A program made the position numbers and the translations under genes. From Tetmemena sp. SeJ-2015 (Eukaryota; Ciliophora; Spirotrichea; Sporadotrichida; Oxytrichidae), in assembly GCA_027382625.1 (NCBI GenBank), contig JAJKFJ010021579.1, forward strand, positions 124,001 through 188,000: DNA of 64,000 nt. The letters run 5' to 3'. This document shows positions 36,501 to 48,439 of the stretch, piece by piece; position 1 is the stretch's first letter; each line of letters opens with the position of its first letter. The notes under the pieces were generated by a model. It did not search any database, was not told the DNA's origin, and saw only the letters and a program-made list of their open reading frames with translations.

Positions 36501-37505
36501 TTAACATTGAAATTTATTTGAATTAAATTTTAAAGATTTAAATATGTAACTTAAATTTTCAACAAAAGAAATGTTGAAAAGGTTTGAAGATAACCGACGA
36601 TACTTCTAAATTAATTTATGTTGAAGAAAATCAATAAATTTTCCTTACTAATATTTTTATCTTAAGAATGCGAAAAGCTTTTGTTTATATTTATTACTTT
36701 TGATTTAATTAATTTTAATTTGCTGTTAAAAATGAGCTTTTAGTGTATAATAATTAATTAAACAATCTTTTTATATAACCTATAAATATTGTAAGTAAGA
36801 TATTAAATAAAAAAATGTTGAAAATCATCATATTTTATAGTAGTTAGTAATACCAAGTTTTTCAGCGTTTGCATTCTAATCTCCAAAGCGACCGTCAGCA
36901 CACCTCTCAAACCAAATATCATGATTGGAGTAAAATTTGAAGGCGCCCTTATAGAAGCCGGCACTTCCAAGTTGCTGAGCGTAGAACGAAAAGTACAAAT
37001 CAATATTCTCGGCTACGCCAGGAGCAGGTCCAACTAAAAAACAGAGAAAGCAATTTTGTTCTTTCAAAATATCTAGTGTGAACGTACATAGCCTGAATTG
37101 CGACATCCCACTTATTTTAGAGATTATAGTCGTGTAGCTCGTTTGAGATATCGAGCACCTTCGAGGTCGAAGTCATAGCAAACTCTTTATTCCATACATC
37201 ACTAAAGTTGTACATCAGATACCCAATAATCAAGAAATAAATTCTCTAATAATTTAAGGCTAACTTAAAATAAATAGCATAATTTATTTCCCTCTCAGTT
37301 ATAATTGTCAAAGTAAAAGTATTTGGTTTTTATTAAAGAAGTAAGAAACGAGAGAGAGGAAACCTCCGAAGGCTGTCTTAAACTTTGTATTGCCGTCGAA
37401 AGTGAGGGTAATAAGTGAACCAAAGCGATCAAATCCAGTGAGCGTGCTAGATAGCCTCTCCTAAAAGGAGCGCTTCTGTGGCCCGTAATTATGGCTAAAG
37501 GGCAT
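33526..37505 (-). CDS. Conserved ciliate transmembrane protein (uncharacterised family)
   Basis: Minus strand, ATG at 37505. The N-terminal block is LTGFDRFGSLITLTFDGNTK, then FKTAFGGFLSLVSYFF, a cytosolic loop plus first membrane segment typical of a large ciliate membrane-protein family (recognised from memory). A lumenal/extracellular block follows (NIDLYFSFYAQQLGSAGFY; HDIWFERCADGRFGD near 36900). The second membrane region is TDALSATGGLAGVINLACLS near 35480. Cytoplasmic segments follow: RIKVRLFKDNFYQ, then RDSIIRELDVSIVMAKLRKI with DIISRVLFSEGQQF near 34930, characteristic of the family. The tail is charged and low in complexity (VSKPSNKKKKETSY; NVDTDDEEMTPRAIRNK), ending at TGA 33526-33528. 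Blocks are separated by AT-rich gaps. Probable plasma or endomembrane protein; function unknown. Confidence 0.7.
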
Positions 37506-38420
37506 CTAAATTAATTAATTAAGTTATTATAACTCACAATTTATTCGATAACAAATCTAACTCAAATATTAAATTAAAATGGATGATAGAGGGAACATTC
37601 TATTGCAAATTTAAATAGTATCAATTGATACATAGTTATAAATACTAAGAACTTAGCATCCTTGCTATTATTTGAGTATTAAGTGGCACGCTGAAAATTT
37701 ATATAGTGTTTTTATTTTATGCTATGAGCGCATTATAACTCGCTGCCGACGAGAGCAGGAATAATGATAATGCCATCTTTATTTTCTATTGAAGAATGAA
37801 CAAGTTAAAATCATAGGATTTATCAGAAAATTAATTCTTACACAGTTGCAACACCTCATTTATTACTTTAATCCATAATCAATTTAATTAAACTTAAATC
37901 TGTATTTTATATCGTGATTATTGATTAAATCATATTTTAGATATACATACATAGATCTTGATAAAGATTTATTAATTTTTAACTCAATATATATCTAATC
38001 AATATTTAGAGAAGAGTGGCTAACTTATAAATTAATTTAATCAAGTGCGAACTGCTAATTATAATCGTCATCAGGAATAAATTTCTCGCTTTCACAACTA
38101 TAATCATTAGTTTATAAATACTAGCAAGGTAACAAACTGAATAAAAATTTCATTCACACCTGTCTCTTGTTCCCAACTATTATAAATTAATTTAACTAAT
38201 AGTTCAATCTAGGATATTTTTGTGTTTATGGGGCAAATCTCACAACAGATCATTCCTTTCATCTTCACTAGTCTTAATTATTGTGAGTTCGATGGCCAAT
38301 CAGATTAATATAGCTGATAATTTAATAAAAAAGAGAATTAAATTAGATATTAAATTAAAATGGAATAAATCAGTGGCAGTTGAAGTGTGTCCAATTTAAA
38401 TAATAATTACACCATTCGAT
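37506..38420. other. Spacer, partly shared with 47180-47255
   Basis: No gene recognised. From about 38330 the sequence is part of a duplicated block that recurs near 47180-48435. Confidence 0.5.
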
Positions 38421-38710
38421 TCAGCATGAAATTTTAAGAACTTTTTATCCTTGCAACTTTTGCGTGGGAGTGCTCAATACAGAGTTATAAGCGACACAAG
38501 TTTTAATGAAAACGAAGATGAGGATGAAGAAGAATGCGCGCATCATATCTCACTGCTGAGAGGTGCTACGAAGATGATTAAAGAAGAAACTCATATTAAT
38601 TTTTGATAAGCTATCGATCAAGCTGCAGATCAGGGTGTGAATCTGCGATTTTAACTGCCACCATTTTGCAACTCTCCATTTATAATTTTAACCAATCACC
38701 GATTTTAATT
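38330..38710. repeat. Duplicated block (partner 47180-47255 plus 48118-48435)
   Basis: About 380 bp with high similarity to the second location, where a foldback element interrupts it. This copy keeps the uninterrupted site (TTTAAATAATAATTA near 38395). It includes the small secreted-protein gene and its upstream region. Confidence 0.85.
38421..38546 (-). CDS. Small protein with signal peptide
   Basis: A minus-strand frame of 41 codons from ATGATG (38541-38546) to TGA 38421-38423. It begins MMRAFFFILIFVFIKTCVAY, a textbook signal peptide, followed by a short polar remainder ending KVLKISC. The frame may be only the first coding segment of a longer gene if the TGA lies in an insert. The paralogue at 48143-48268 retains the hydrophobic core but not the start codon. 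Function unknown. Confidence 0.45.
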
Positions 38711-39162
38711 AAAGTTCCTACTATATTTGCTTGCATTTTTTGTCTTGTTGGAATTATTTTTTGTATTTTTAGCCTTATTTCTTTGTTTCAAATCGTATAT
38801 TTGTTAATTAGGTCCTTCTCGATTATTAAAACATAATTTCATTCTCCTCTATAGTTACACAAAATGATTTGATTCAAAATAAGAATTTTTATCTTTGATT
38901 TACTTATAATTGATATATTAAAGCTAAATAAGAGAAGTTATTGTAAAAAGTTTTCACTTATTTACATTTTTTAAGTCGAAAATTTAACCAATGCTAACGT
39001 TACAAAGTATTTTATTAAATCTCAATCGTTTAACTACATTATTTTCCATTCCATTCTGAATTTTGAATTCTTGCTTTTCCTCTTCTTGAGCATTAGATCC
39101 CTTTTTGAGTTTTGGCTTATTCAAAATATAAAATAAACAATAGTAAATTATTAGAATATCAC

Positions 39163-39182
39163 ACACACACACACACATACAC
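39163..39182. repeat. (CA)n microsatellite
   Basis: A run of about nine CA units with one T interruption. Confidence 0.9.
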
Positions 39183-39331
39183 TCTTATATTGTAAATAAG
39201 TTTAATATTAATTTTCAAAGTTGGAGTGATAGTGCTTCAATTCTATAAATAAAGGAGATAATCTTAATGATAGATAAAGCAATATTATAGAAGTTATTTT
39301 ATTAAATCCCATAATATTAACCTATTTTTGA

Positions 39332-42300
39332 ATGAAAAGGCGTAAAATACTCAAAACTATTTTCCTCCTCCTAGTTTTCAATATAAGCAGTTATTTGGCA
39401 TAGACTTGTAAGTTATAAAATAAATTATTAATTATGTAAAAGTGTATAATTTTATAGTTCCTGCTTGGGCTAAATGATTAGAGTATAATCTATTGTTATT
39501 TAGGTGCTTCTGATGAATTTTTGGAAGCAAACGCTTAAGTTTGTCTAAGTAAGTAAAATTTATGTATTTCAAGCGCACTTCTTCATAAGAAGAAACAAAC
39601 GACATAGAGTAAATTTGTACGTATAGAATGCCAGAATTACGTTTATGGCTGCTAGAATTGTATCATTATTTTTATTGTGAAAAGTACGACGACAAATCTA
39701 ATATTGGAAACGTCTTTTTTTATTTATCAGCAAATATTTTTAAACAAAATGAATTTTTATCTTTATAAAAAATTACATCGCAAAATAATGGCTGAATATT
39801 TCTTCTAAAACATAATGCAATGTTATACCAAACTCTTTTTTTGAAGGCAAAGAAAGTATATTGGATGTTTAAATTTTGTCGAAATTTAACAGCAAAATTA
39901 ATTGCAATAATTAGTTTCTAAATTTGCTCTCTTTGTTTTATGCACAAGATGTATGGATGGTTTGTTTCTACTCTCTAACAACACATATTCTAATGGATTG
40001 TTAAACTTAATTTGATTGTATCCCCCTCAGATAACTTTCTGTGTCTCAGACTGTCAAGACGCTCATCATCAGTTTGTAAACGACCCAATCACATCTACTT
40101 GCGCAGGTAATTGTCGTATTTGTGATCTATTTTTAACTCTAATTACGTAATTTAAACACTCCTGTTTACAACTAATTTAGATTGTGGACTCCATTGCTCC
40201 TCTTGCAATATCAAGTAGGGCTGTGAGGTATGCCCGCAGCAACAATTTAATTTTTACACTAAACCGAGCCAGTTCCAATAGCATTATGATACATTTATAC
40301 ATATTTAAGATAGCGAGAGCAATAAGCTTAGGCAACACCTACTCCACTTTTAGAAGTTGCTAGAAATGCCCCCGAGACAAAGTTTGCCAGACTTGTTCAG
40401 ACGATAGCCCAGATTAATGTTTGAGCTGCTACGAAGATTTCGCAATCGATTCTACTTCAAGCACTTGCGATACTTGCAACTTTTAAAATTAACTCTAATC
40501 CTACGTTTTGTGAATATGGCTCATGCTTAGGTACTTGCACAGCATGCTATGATGGATTTGGATCGTTGGGAGGTCTTTGCAGTAGATGCTACGATTAAGA
40601 TTATTAGCAACCAATAAATATTTTTAGTATTTAGGCTGATGTTAAATAAAAAACTTCAAAGGCTTCACATAAAATTAATAAATATATTCTGAACTGAAGA
40701 TACAATAGATTTTGTTTGATAAAAAGAAGCGCTTAATATAAAATGGAGAAGAGAAATGGCTGAAAAAGCTCCAAATTTAAATCCAAAATTTGTTTTAGAA
40801 TACTTTAAATGCATAAATGGATTAAAACTGCCTTGAATGTGAAGAATCAAAGGACTGCACTCTTTGCCCGGTCAAATACGAGCCAGTTTCTTCCCATCTA
40901 TCACTTTAAACGGAAATTATTTTACTTTTATTTTTTTATTAACCTAAAATATATGCAATAATTTTTACTTATAAGGTTATTTCATCTCCATTTCTAAATA
41001 AATGTAGTTTTTATTGGAATTATTAATTTTTAAAGTTAAAATCAAATTTAAAGAATAAAATTGGGTATTTATGCAAATAAATCTTAAAACACTCTGATAT
41101 AATTTTTGATTTTTTTCTAAAATAACCTTTTAAATTATAACTAAATATATAAATGCGATAATGAATATTACTTAACCTCAATTTTCTTTTAATGGAATTA
41201 ATTATGTAATTTAAACGACAGAATAAGCTTCTCTCTGCAAATATAATAATTTTTGAAAAGCTGTAATTACCTAGGAGAGTCAGTCACAAATAACACATAT
41301 TTATTATTTATTAAATTACTTTCCTGATTGCGCTAGTTGTGACATTGACTCATCTGACTTTACAGATATTACTTGCAAAATATTATTTTAATGCAAAGCT
41401 TGCATCAATCAATCTCAAATTATTATTAAATATAATAATTTCTTAAGGCATTCAAATAAAGTAAATTCTTCTCCAAAAGAGAGAAATTAATAAGGATATA
41501 GAATTAAAAATTAAATTAAATTATTATCTAAAGTATATTAATATAAAATAATTTGGATATTATAATTTTATAGATTTTGAAATGGCTACAAATGGAATTC
41601 GACAGGAGAGTGTCTTTCCAAATGCCCTGATGGCTATTACGGCTCAACTACTTATGGCAGAAGAGCTAAACATTTAATTGAATTTAGTCATTCCATTTAA
41701 ATCTTAAAAGTTTATTCTCAAAGAATCCTATTGTAATGCTTGCAACACATCCTGCCTGACCTGCTCTGATTCGCAATATAAGTAAACTACTAATTTAAAA
41801 TTCTTAAATTTTATTGTTAGGATAAAGAAAACAACTTTCTATTTATTCACAAAAAGAATAATAATTTCAATTAATAATGAAAATTTTCCTCAAAATAAAG
41901 CTTCTATTAAATATTGCTAGTCTTGCTTTTAAGGACAGTATTTATATTAATTTAGAGAAGGTGTCTTTCGATAACTCTTTTGGGTATTGCAAGCAAAAAC
42001 TAGCAACTAATTACAGTGGGACTCTGTACGTGACTAATGACGATAACCTGCTTTCTATAAATGTTTAGAGTCTTGATGGGTCACAATCTAAACCCTTTTT
42101 CGACTTAGAAGATGCAATTTAAAAAGCTAATGAAATAAACCTTATAAGCATACTTCTTAATTTACTCTTTAAATCTGTATTATTTAGCTGCCTAGTACTA
42201 ATACGCAACCATCCAAATATATTTACTGAGCTCAGCTACCTATCTCAACAATCACTATCTATTAAGAACCAGCAGAGACTTTTATTAAACAACTTACTTT

Positions 42301-44990
42301 GATAATTGGTCGTAAAACCTAAAATTAACTATCAGCCCAGATTCTTCAGTCACTGGAAAAATTACAGATTATTTTAAAATTTCAAGCTTAAAAGCATTTT
42401 ATTTGACAGTTTATAATAAGAGAAGGGATAAATTTCAAATGAAAGTAGGAAGAGGTCTACAAATTTAAAACATAATATTCAACAGTCTTGACTCCATTAT
42501 TCCATATGATCAAGATTTATCTTTTTGCCTCGCTAAAAAGGAATAGTGCTGTACCGAAAATAATGGTGTTATATTATCAAATCTATAATTTAAATAGACT
42601 TATTTAATTTTGAATTTCTTTCTTCAATTTAATTTGTATATGTCTTATAGAATAACATCAGCTTATGCTACATCACCCTGTCTTAATAGCGGTGCCTTAT
42701 GGATCGAAATGACTCAGTGTTGTACAATAGCTGATATTTATTTATGTATTTGACGGCCCTTACTTCATAAAATTTGACATTAGCAATTACACAATGCTTT
42801 ATGAGCCCTAAAAACTTGTCCTGGATGCATAAATATATTATTTGTTATAAATCTGCAGTGGAGTTTCATTACTTTCTTCAGAAGTTCAATTCCTTCATAG
42901 AGGTAAATTAAGTATCTTCCCAAATAGAGATCACTAACTCTGTATTCAGCCATATCACATCTTGTGGAGCAATCATTAGAAACATCTATAAAATATTTCA
43001 AGCCAGTCCTGCCTATAATTCCATGGATGATACCACCCCGACGTATGTCTTAATTTAATATAGATTTTATAGTCTACAATTACCGAGAGAATTATCTTAC
43101 TTCACAACTTTAAATGAAACAACTTTCAAGAATATCAAATCCTTCATATTCTTGCTTTGTATCTAAAAATTATTTTGCTCGAGTGATTGTTATTCAATCA
43201 AAATCTATAACACCACTTTTAACAAATTTAGTTTCATGGCAAAAGTCTAAACCACTGTTACATTTTTTATTTTTGTGATAATATTTTTGTGTTTATTTCT
43301 GGACGAAACTTATGGATTGGGATACAGAGGACTTATTCTAAACTTGTAAGAATTTGCAGGTCCGATTCTTCTTGAAAAAATAACCATTTCCAACACCATT
43401 AAAATTTTAAAGTGACAAGCAAATATTATAAGTTTCTTATTATGCCTTACTAAGATTGCTCTGTAATTCCTGACATGGTGAATATGCAATTCGTAGAAGG
43501 TTCAAATGCCCTCACTTACAATCAAGGAAACGTTCCCTAGAAGACAAGCATGATTTCAATCACTAATCATTCTCATCAATTCACCTTAAACCTCAATTCA
43601 AAATCTTTAATTTAATGACTAATTAAACTTCAAAAAGGTTTAATAGACTCTCAAATTTAAAACAACTCGATGGTTAAGAGTGCAATCTATCTCACATTCA
43701 AAGAAGATGCCTGGAAAAATTACCCAATCCTAGTATCAGGAAACAATTTTACCTCTAATGCTGCTTTCTTCTCAAATGTTGCACTTTTAAAATATTTAAG
43801 CACTCTTTGTTCGAGCTTATACCTCTTAAGACAACTATTAGACCCTTCCAAATCAAAATATGATTAAAATCAAGTTCAGTAGTGCACAGGATTTTCATTT
43901 ATTAGCAACATTTTCGAAGGTAATTATGGTTGCCCTTAATATGGTGGAAGCGTGTTCGAGTTTTAATGCATTTCAACTGCACTTGATAGTGTAAGGAGCA
44001 ATGATAATAATAAAATTTATTGATAACTTGACCATAAGTTACTCAATACATTTTTAATTTTAAAGAAAGCCTACAACTATATATTCTACTTTGAATATTG
44101 ATTAAGCGTTCAGAAATTACGACTATGATTATATCTCTGATCATACTCCATCTTATGTATCAGTCCTTAACTTTAATCTTGCTGAAGAGGCTAAAGTGGA
44201 TATGCTATTCTTTACATTTTCTTCTAACACCTTCTCCAACAATTTTATCATTAATTTATTTTCTTCATTTTGGTTCCTTAGGCAAAGGTATAGTTGAGAT
44301 TTATGGAATAAAGTTGCTATATTTGCATGATTTGACTTTTGAAAATAATGGAGAGTCCACATAAATAATTAAACATATGAAGTCGTTTAGTACCTTCAAA
44401 CTATTTCTGGAAATAAAAATAATACGTTGATTACTCTAGATAGTACTTTAAAGTTATAGTATGAGTAATCCTTGCTCCCTGGATCATCTGTAACTTATCT
44501 AGGTCTATAGAGCGTAGTGAGCATAAACCATTGCTCTTATCTTCTTCTAGAGCAAGTTAATTTTGATTCAAATTGGATTGGTGCTCAAAATCTAACTTAC
44601 GATTCAGACAGGGCATAGCTAATATATCTGTAAGCTTATATAGAATAACTATAAATTTAGGGATAATTTTTTTGGCTCAGTCACTTAACAAAACTCAACC
44701 ATAGAAAATCAGATTGGTATGCTGGCTACCTTACCTAAATTTTTATTTACCAAAGCTGGTCCATCCAAATGTAGAATCTTCATCCGCCTACGGAGGAGCA
44801 CTTCTGCCTTTGATAACTTTTAGTGGGTCTCAAACATCAATGCTCCGCTAGTTGATAATACAAGATACTACTACTAAATTGTTCATTTTATATTAAAGTG
44901 ATCTAAAAATTTTAAGATACAGTATTTAGCAACTTGCTTTTGAGTGATTCCACAGCCTTCGACTCTTTCTTTTTCTAATTTACTTAATTA
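39332..44990 (+). CDS. Cysteine-rich (furin-like) and beta-helix surface protein
   Basis: ATG at 39332 starts a signal peptide (LKTIFLLLVFNISSYLA). Cysteine-rich modules follow, read with TAA/TAG as Gln: CASDEFLEANAQVCL; CVSDCQDAHHQF; CGLHCSSCNIKQGCEVC; SCQKCPRDKVCQTC; CEYGSCLGTCTACYDGFG; CASCDIDSSDF; CLSKCPDGYYGS; CNACNTSCLTCS. These resemble furin-like/growth-factor-receptor repeats. From about 41880 a pectin-lyase-like part begins (SLDGSQSKPFFDLEDAIQKA; NHYLLRTSRDFYQT; QIQNIIFNSLDSIIPYDQ; EQCCTENNGVILSNLQ), a combination seen in large ciliate extracellular proteins. Beta-helix-like repeats continue to about 44990 (SSAYGGALLPLITF). The frame changes repeatedly between blocks; some gaps have GTAA...AG ends, others look like IESs. 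The 3' end is not defined. Likely a secreted or surface matrix protein. Confidence 0.65.
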
Positions 44991-44994
44991 TACA

Positions 44995-46865
44995 CTTCGA
45001 ATATTTACTAAAAATATTTATCTACTTAAAAAGTGATCAAATTCTTAGACTATAGGATAATGTTATTTTTGTTTAATTTCTTTTAAATTAAGCTTGTTTT
45101 TATTGAATTTTACATAAACTATAATTAAATTATAAATAAAGCACTTTTTCCTTTAATTTTAATTTGTAATATATATTTCAGTTTATTTATAATTGCCAGA
45201 GTAAATTTAAGACAGTTGATAATGACTTTTAGATCTAATTTGAGTGGCTACTAATTAGATAATTTCGTTCTCTAGAACTCTTAGTTTTAAAATATCTCTT
45301 GCAAATTCTGCATCACTAAAGATCTTTTCGTAGTCACCACCATCCTATTCACTCATTAAATGAAGAGAAAAGAATTAAGATTTTATTAATTCTTTGTAAA
45401 AATAACAAATACAAATAGGCAGGGCTTGCAAAATAATTTCATAGTTTCACTCATAAAATTATATACTTAATCTAAAGGTTTTGAGTTCGCTGATATAATC
45501 GATGTCTTGTTACATATTTAGTTATTAGTGTTGCCCTTTTAAATTTATTCTTACTAACATTAATATATTTTTTACCAACGTCTCTATGACGAAACTTCTC
45601 CTAAATAAAATAAATACTGTACTTCTATCTTTGATATCAGAATTTTATGAGAAAGAAATCAGCTTCTTTATTGGAATTGAATCCTCTTAAACCCTAGAAG
45701 AAGAAAAAATTGCATTTTGTTATTTTCTCAATTAGAGAGCTCATTTAAAAAAGGTCCTTATCTTAATATTATTAATTTCTGAATAAATCATTTACTCTAA
45801 GGAATTTAGTAATAGATAGCATTAACTCAGAATTTAAAATAAATAAACTAGGTCTACAACAAATCTACTGGTAATTTTAAAATCTTTTTTTTACCTTGTT
45901 ATTTATAGCTTACCCTTCCTTTTTCAAGGTGTAAATAATAGCCCCGATAAATTAACCCTTCGTTTAAAAAGCCCCCAAAAAAATTTTTATTTTAAACTGG
46001 GGAATATGTTTCAATTTTATTTTAAATTTTAAATTTTAATTTTGGGGAAAATTTTTAAATTTTTAAATTTTTTAAATTAAATAAATTTATTTTGAAAAAT
46101 TTCATTTTTTAAAATTTAAAAATTTAAAAATTTTTCATTTAATTTTTTTAAACCTAAATAAAATTAAAAACCCCCTCCTTAGTTTTAATTTAGAAATATT
46201 TTTTTCACGAGATATTAGAATTTTATAAAAATTTTCTGAAAATATTGCAATTCCAGGTTATTTAATTTAAGTAGATTTTTTATAATTATCATTAAATAAT
46301 TATAAACAGAGCAGCTAATCTCTTGAAGATCTCACCTCAGTTTTTTAATTAATAGGTAACTAATTTTGTTATTAAGTCACATAATAAAGACTCCTAATTT
46401 GAATATAATTTTTATAATCGTTAATTATTTTAAAATTCAATTTCCTTAACATTCCTAAATTATTTATCTCTTAATAATACATAATCATTATGGAATAGAA
46501 GATTTGTTTTATTTTTATGATCAAAATTAATTTATAAAAAAGGATTTTAATTTAAGGCAATAAGTAATTCAGATATTATTATTTATACTTTGAGAACATA
46601 ACATCAAATTTCATGGGGGGTGATTTTTATTTAATTTAAAAATAGATCATTTATTTTAATTCTTTTTGAATAATTTTATCTATTAAAGTTTATAAAAGAG
46701 TTTTAATCTTTTTAAAATTGAATTTTTTTTGAAATAATTTTAAATAAATTTTTAACTCCTATCTGAAATTTATATATTGCTTGTCATTTTAAAATTATAT
46801 CCTTTTCAAATTATAATGATGAATAATTTGTATTCCTAAATTATTTTTTTATCTTAAAAATATTT
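44995..46865. other. Non-coding; low-complexity A/T runs with G4-5/C5 patches at 45940-46190
   Basis: No gene seen. Positions 45940-46190 are nearly pure A/T tracts (repeated AAATTT) punctuated by CCCCC or GGGG runs. A similar texture lies inside the left arm of the element at 59939. It may be a decayed inverted-repeat element or poorly resolved consensus sequence. Confidence 0.5.
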
Positions 46866-46869
46866 TAAT

Positions 46870-47160
46870 GAGTTTTCAGAATACTTCAGTAGCAGTTTGC
46901 AAATCAGGTGGATGAATAATTACATCATTATTTTGTTAAGGAAGAGGAGGCATAATATATGGAGAGGCAACTAATTTGAATAGGTCTCTTTTGAAAATGC
47001 TTATAATTAACAAGAGCTACTTTGCAAACGCCTATTCTTAATTATTATTCAGTTAAGAAAGGGCAAGCTATCTATCTCAATCAAATAATTTTATATTTAA
47101 AAATTGAATCAATATGCTGACTTAACTGTGTAGATGTAGAATAGTAAGAAAGCTTTCATT
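46870..47160 (+). CDS. Beta-helix protein fragment
   Basis: After removal of a 36 bp insert (46910-46945) the frame reads CKSGGGIIYGEATNLN and then LLKMLIINKSYFANAYS, the GG-xI-Y-G-x-N pattern of ciliate beta-helix surface proteins. It continues only to about 47160. It may be a displaced coding segment of the 39.3 kb gene or a remnant of a paralogue. Confidence 0.5.
46910..46945 (+). other. Predicted 36 bp IES containing in-frame TGA, pointer GGA
   Basis: GGA at 46910-46912 repeats at 46946-46948. Left in place, the insert puts TGA immediately after SGG. Removed, the result is SGGGIIYGEATN, a clean beta-helix turn. Confidence 0.6.
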
Positions 47161-47255
47161 ATAGCTGAGAATTTAATTAAAAAGATAATTACATTAATTA
47201 TTAAATTAAAATGGCTTTAATTAGTGGCAGTTGAAGTGTGTCCAATTTAAATAAT

Positions 47256-48117
47256 GGGGGGGGGACGGAAGTGCACCTCCCCCCCTTTTTATGGTCAAAA
47301 TAGCCAAAAAATCCTCCATATAGGCCAAAATGAGCCAAAAATGTCAAATAATTAAGAGGTTTTGGCCTTTGAAATTTCCTTGAGGGTCAAATTTCATGAT
47401 TTAAATTCTTTCAAAAATTTTCTCAAAATATATTTCAAGTCAAATTTTACATTAAAATAATAGTTATCAAATAAAATAGGGCAAATTTAGGCAGATACTT
47501 GATCAGTACTAGCAAGATCTAAAATATTTGCCACAGATAGAGGCTATAAGTTAAATCAGCCCTCAGTATTTTTAAATTGCAGTTATTTGATGTCCTTTCA
47601 ACATAGACAAATCTTTACTCAAATTTATTTAGTTAAGTAGAATATGGCAAGTTAAGTTCCAAGTCAGATAATTTCAATATTGCAGTATTGCGTTTCTTAC
47701 TCGACTGTAACAAAGAGAAGGTCTCCGCTAATTCTATTTATAAAAGATAGCAAGCTTTATTTCGATTTTGACAATAGCATTTAAACTTCTTGGAAATTAA
47801 TTACTGAACTTACTCCCACCTATTTTTGATAATCATTTTCTTAGTCTACTATTAGACATTGAGTGTAAGAGTTCAAATGTAACTCAGTCATTAAAAGGAG
47901 ATGGAGTCCCAAAAACATGAAAGATCTCATCCTAAGTACTTAAATAACAAAATAGAACTACTTTTGAAAAAATTGAAATCATGAAATTTGACCTCAAGGA
48001 AATTTTCGAAGGCCAAAAACCCTTAATTTTTTGGATTTTTTCATTTAGCCTTATATGACGATTTTTGGCTCTTATTGACCATATTAAAAGGGGGGAGGGC
48101 ACTTCCGTCCCCCCCCC
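47256..48117. mobile_element. 862 bp inverted-repeat element with G-run termini
   Basis: It starts with a G9 run followed by ACGGAAGTGC and ends with the complement. Imperfect terminal inverted repeats extend about 170 bp (for example TCAAATTTCATGATTT at 47387-47402 and its complement near 47980). It is flanked by TAAATAAT at 47248-47255 and 48118-48125, an 8 bp target duplication. The duplicated locus at 38395 shows the unoccupied site. The middle 500 bp has no recognised frame. Confidence 0.88.
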
Positions 48118-48142
48118 TAAATAATTATTAGACCATTCGATT

Positions 48143-48268
48143 CAGCATCAAATTCTAAGAACTTTTCATCCTTGCAACTTTTGTGGGGGGAGAGCTCAGT
48201 TCAGAGTTATACGCGACACAAGTTTTGATGAAGATGACGATAAAGATGATGAAGAATGCGTGAGTCGT
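48143..48268 (-). pseudogene. Broken copy of the small secreted-protein gene
   Basis: Paralogue of 38421-38546. The hydrophobic core (AFFIIFIVIFIKTCVAYNS) is retained, but ATGATG has become ACGACT, and a one-base gain in a C run shifts the frame after the signal peptide. An 862 bp element lies just 3' of it. The upstream ATG in the region is separated by a TGA. Confidence 0.6.
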
Positions 48269-48439
48269 ATCTCACTGCTGAGAGGTGCCACCAAGATGAC
48301 TAAAGAAGAAACTCATATTAAATTTTGATTCTTTATCGAACAAGCTTCAGATCAGGGGGTAAATCTGCGATTTCAACTGACATGAAATTGAAACACTCCA
48401 TTTATAATTTTAACCAATCACTGATTATAATTAAAATTC

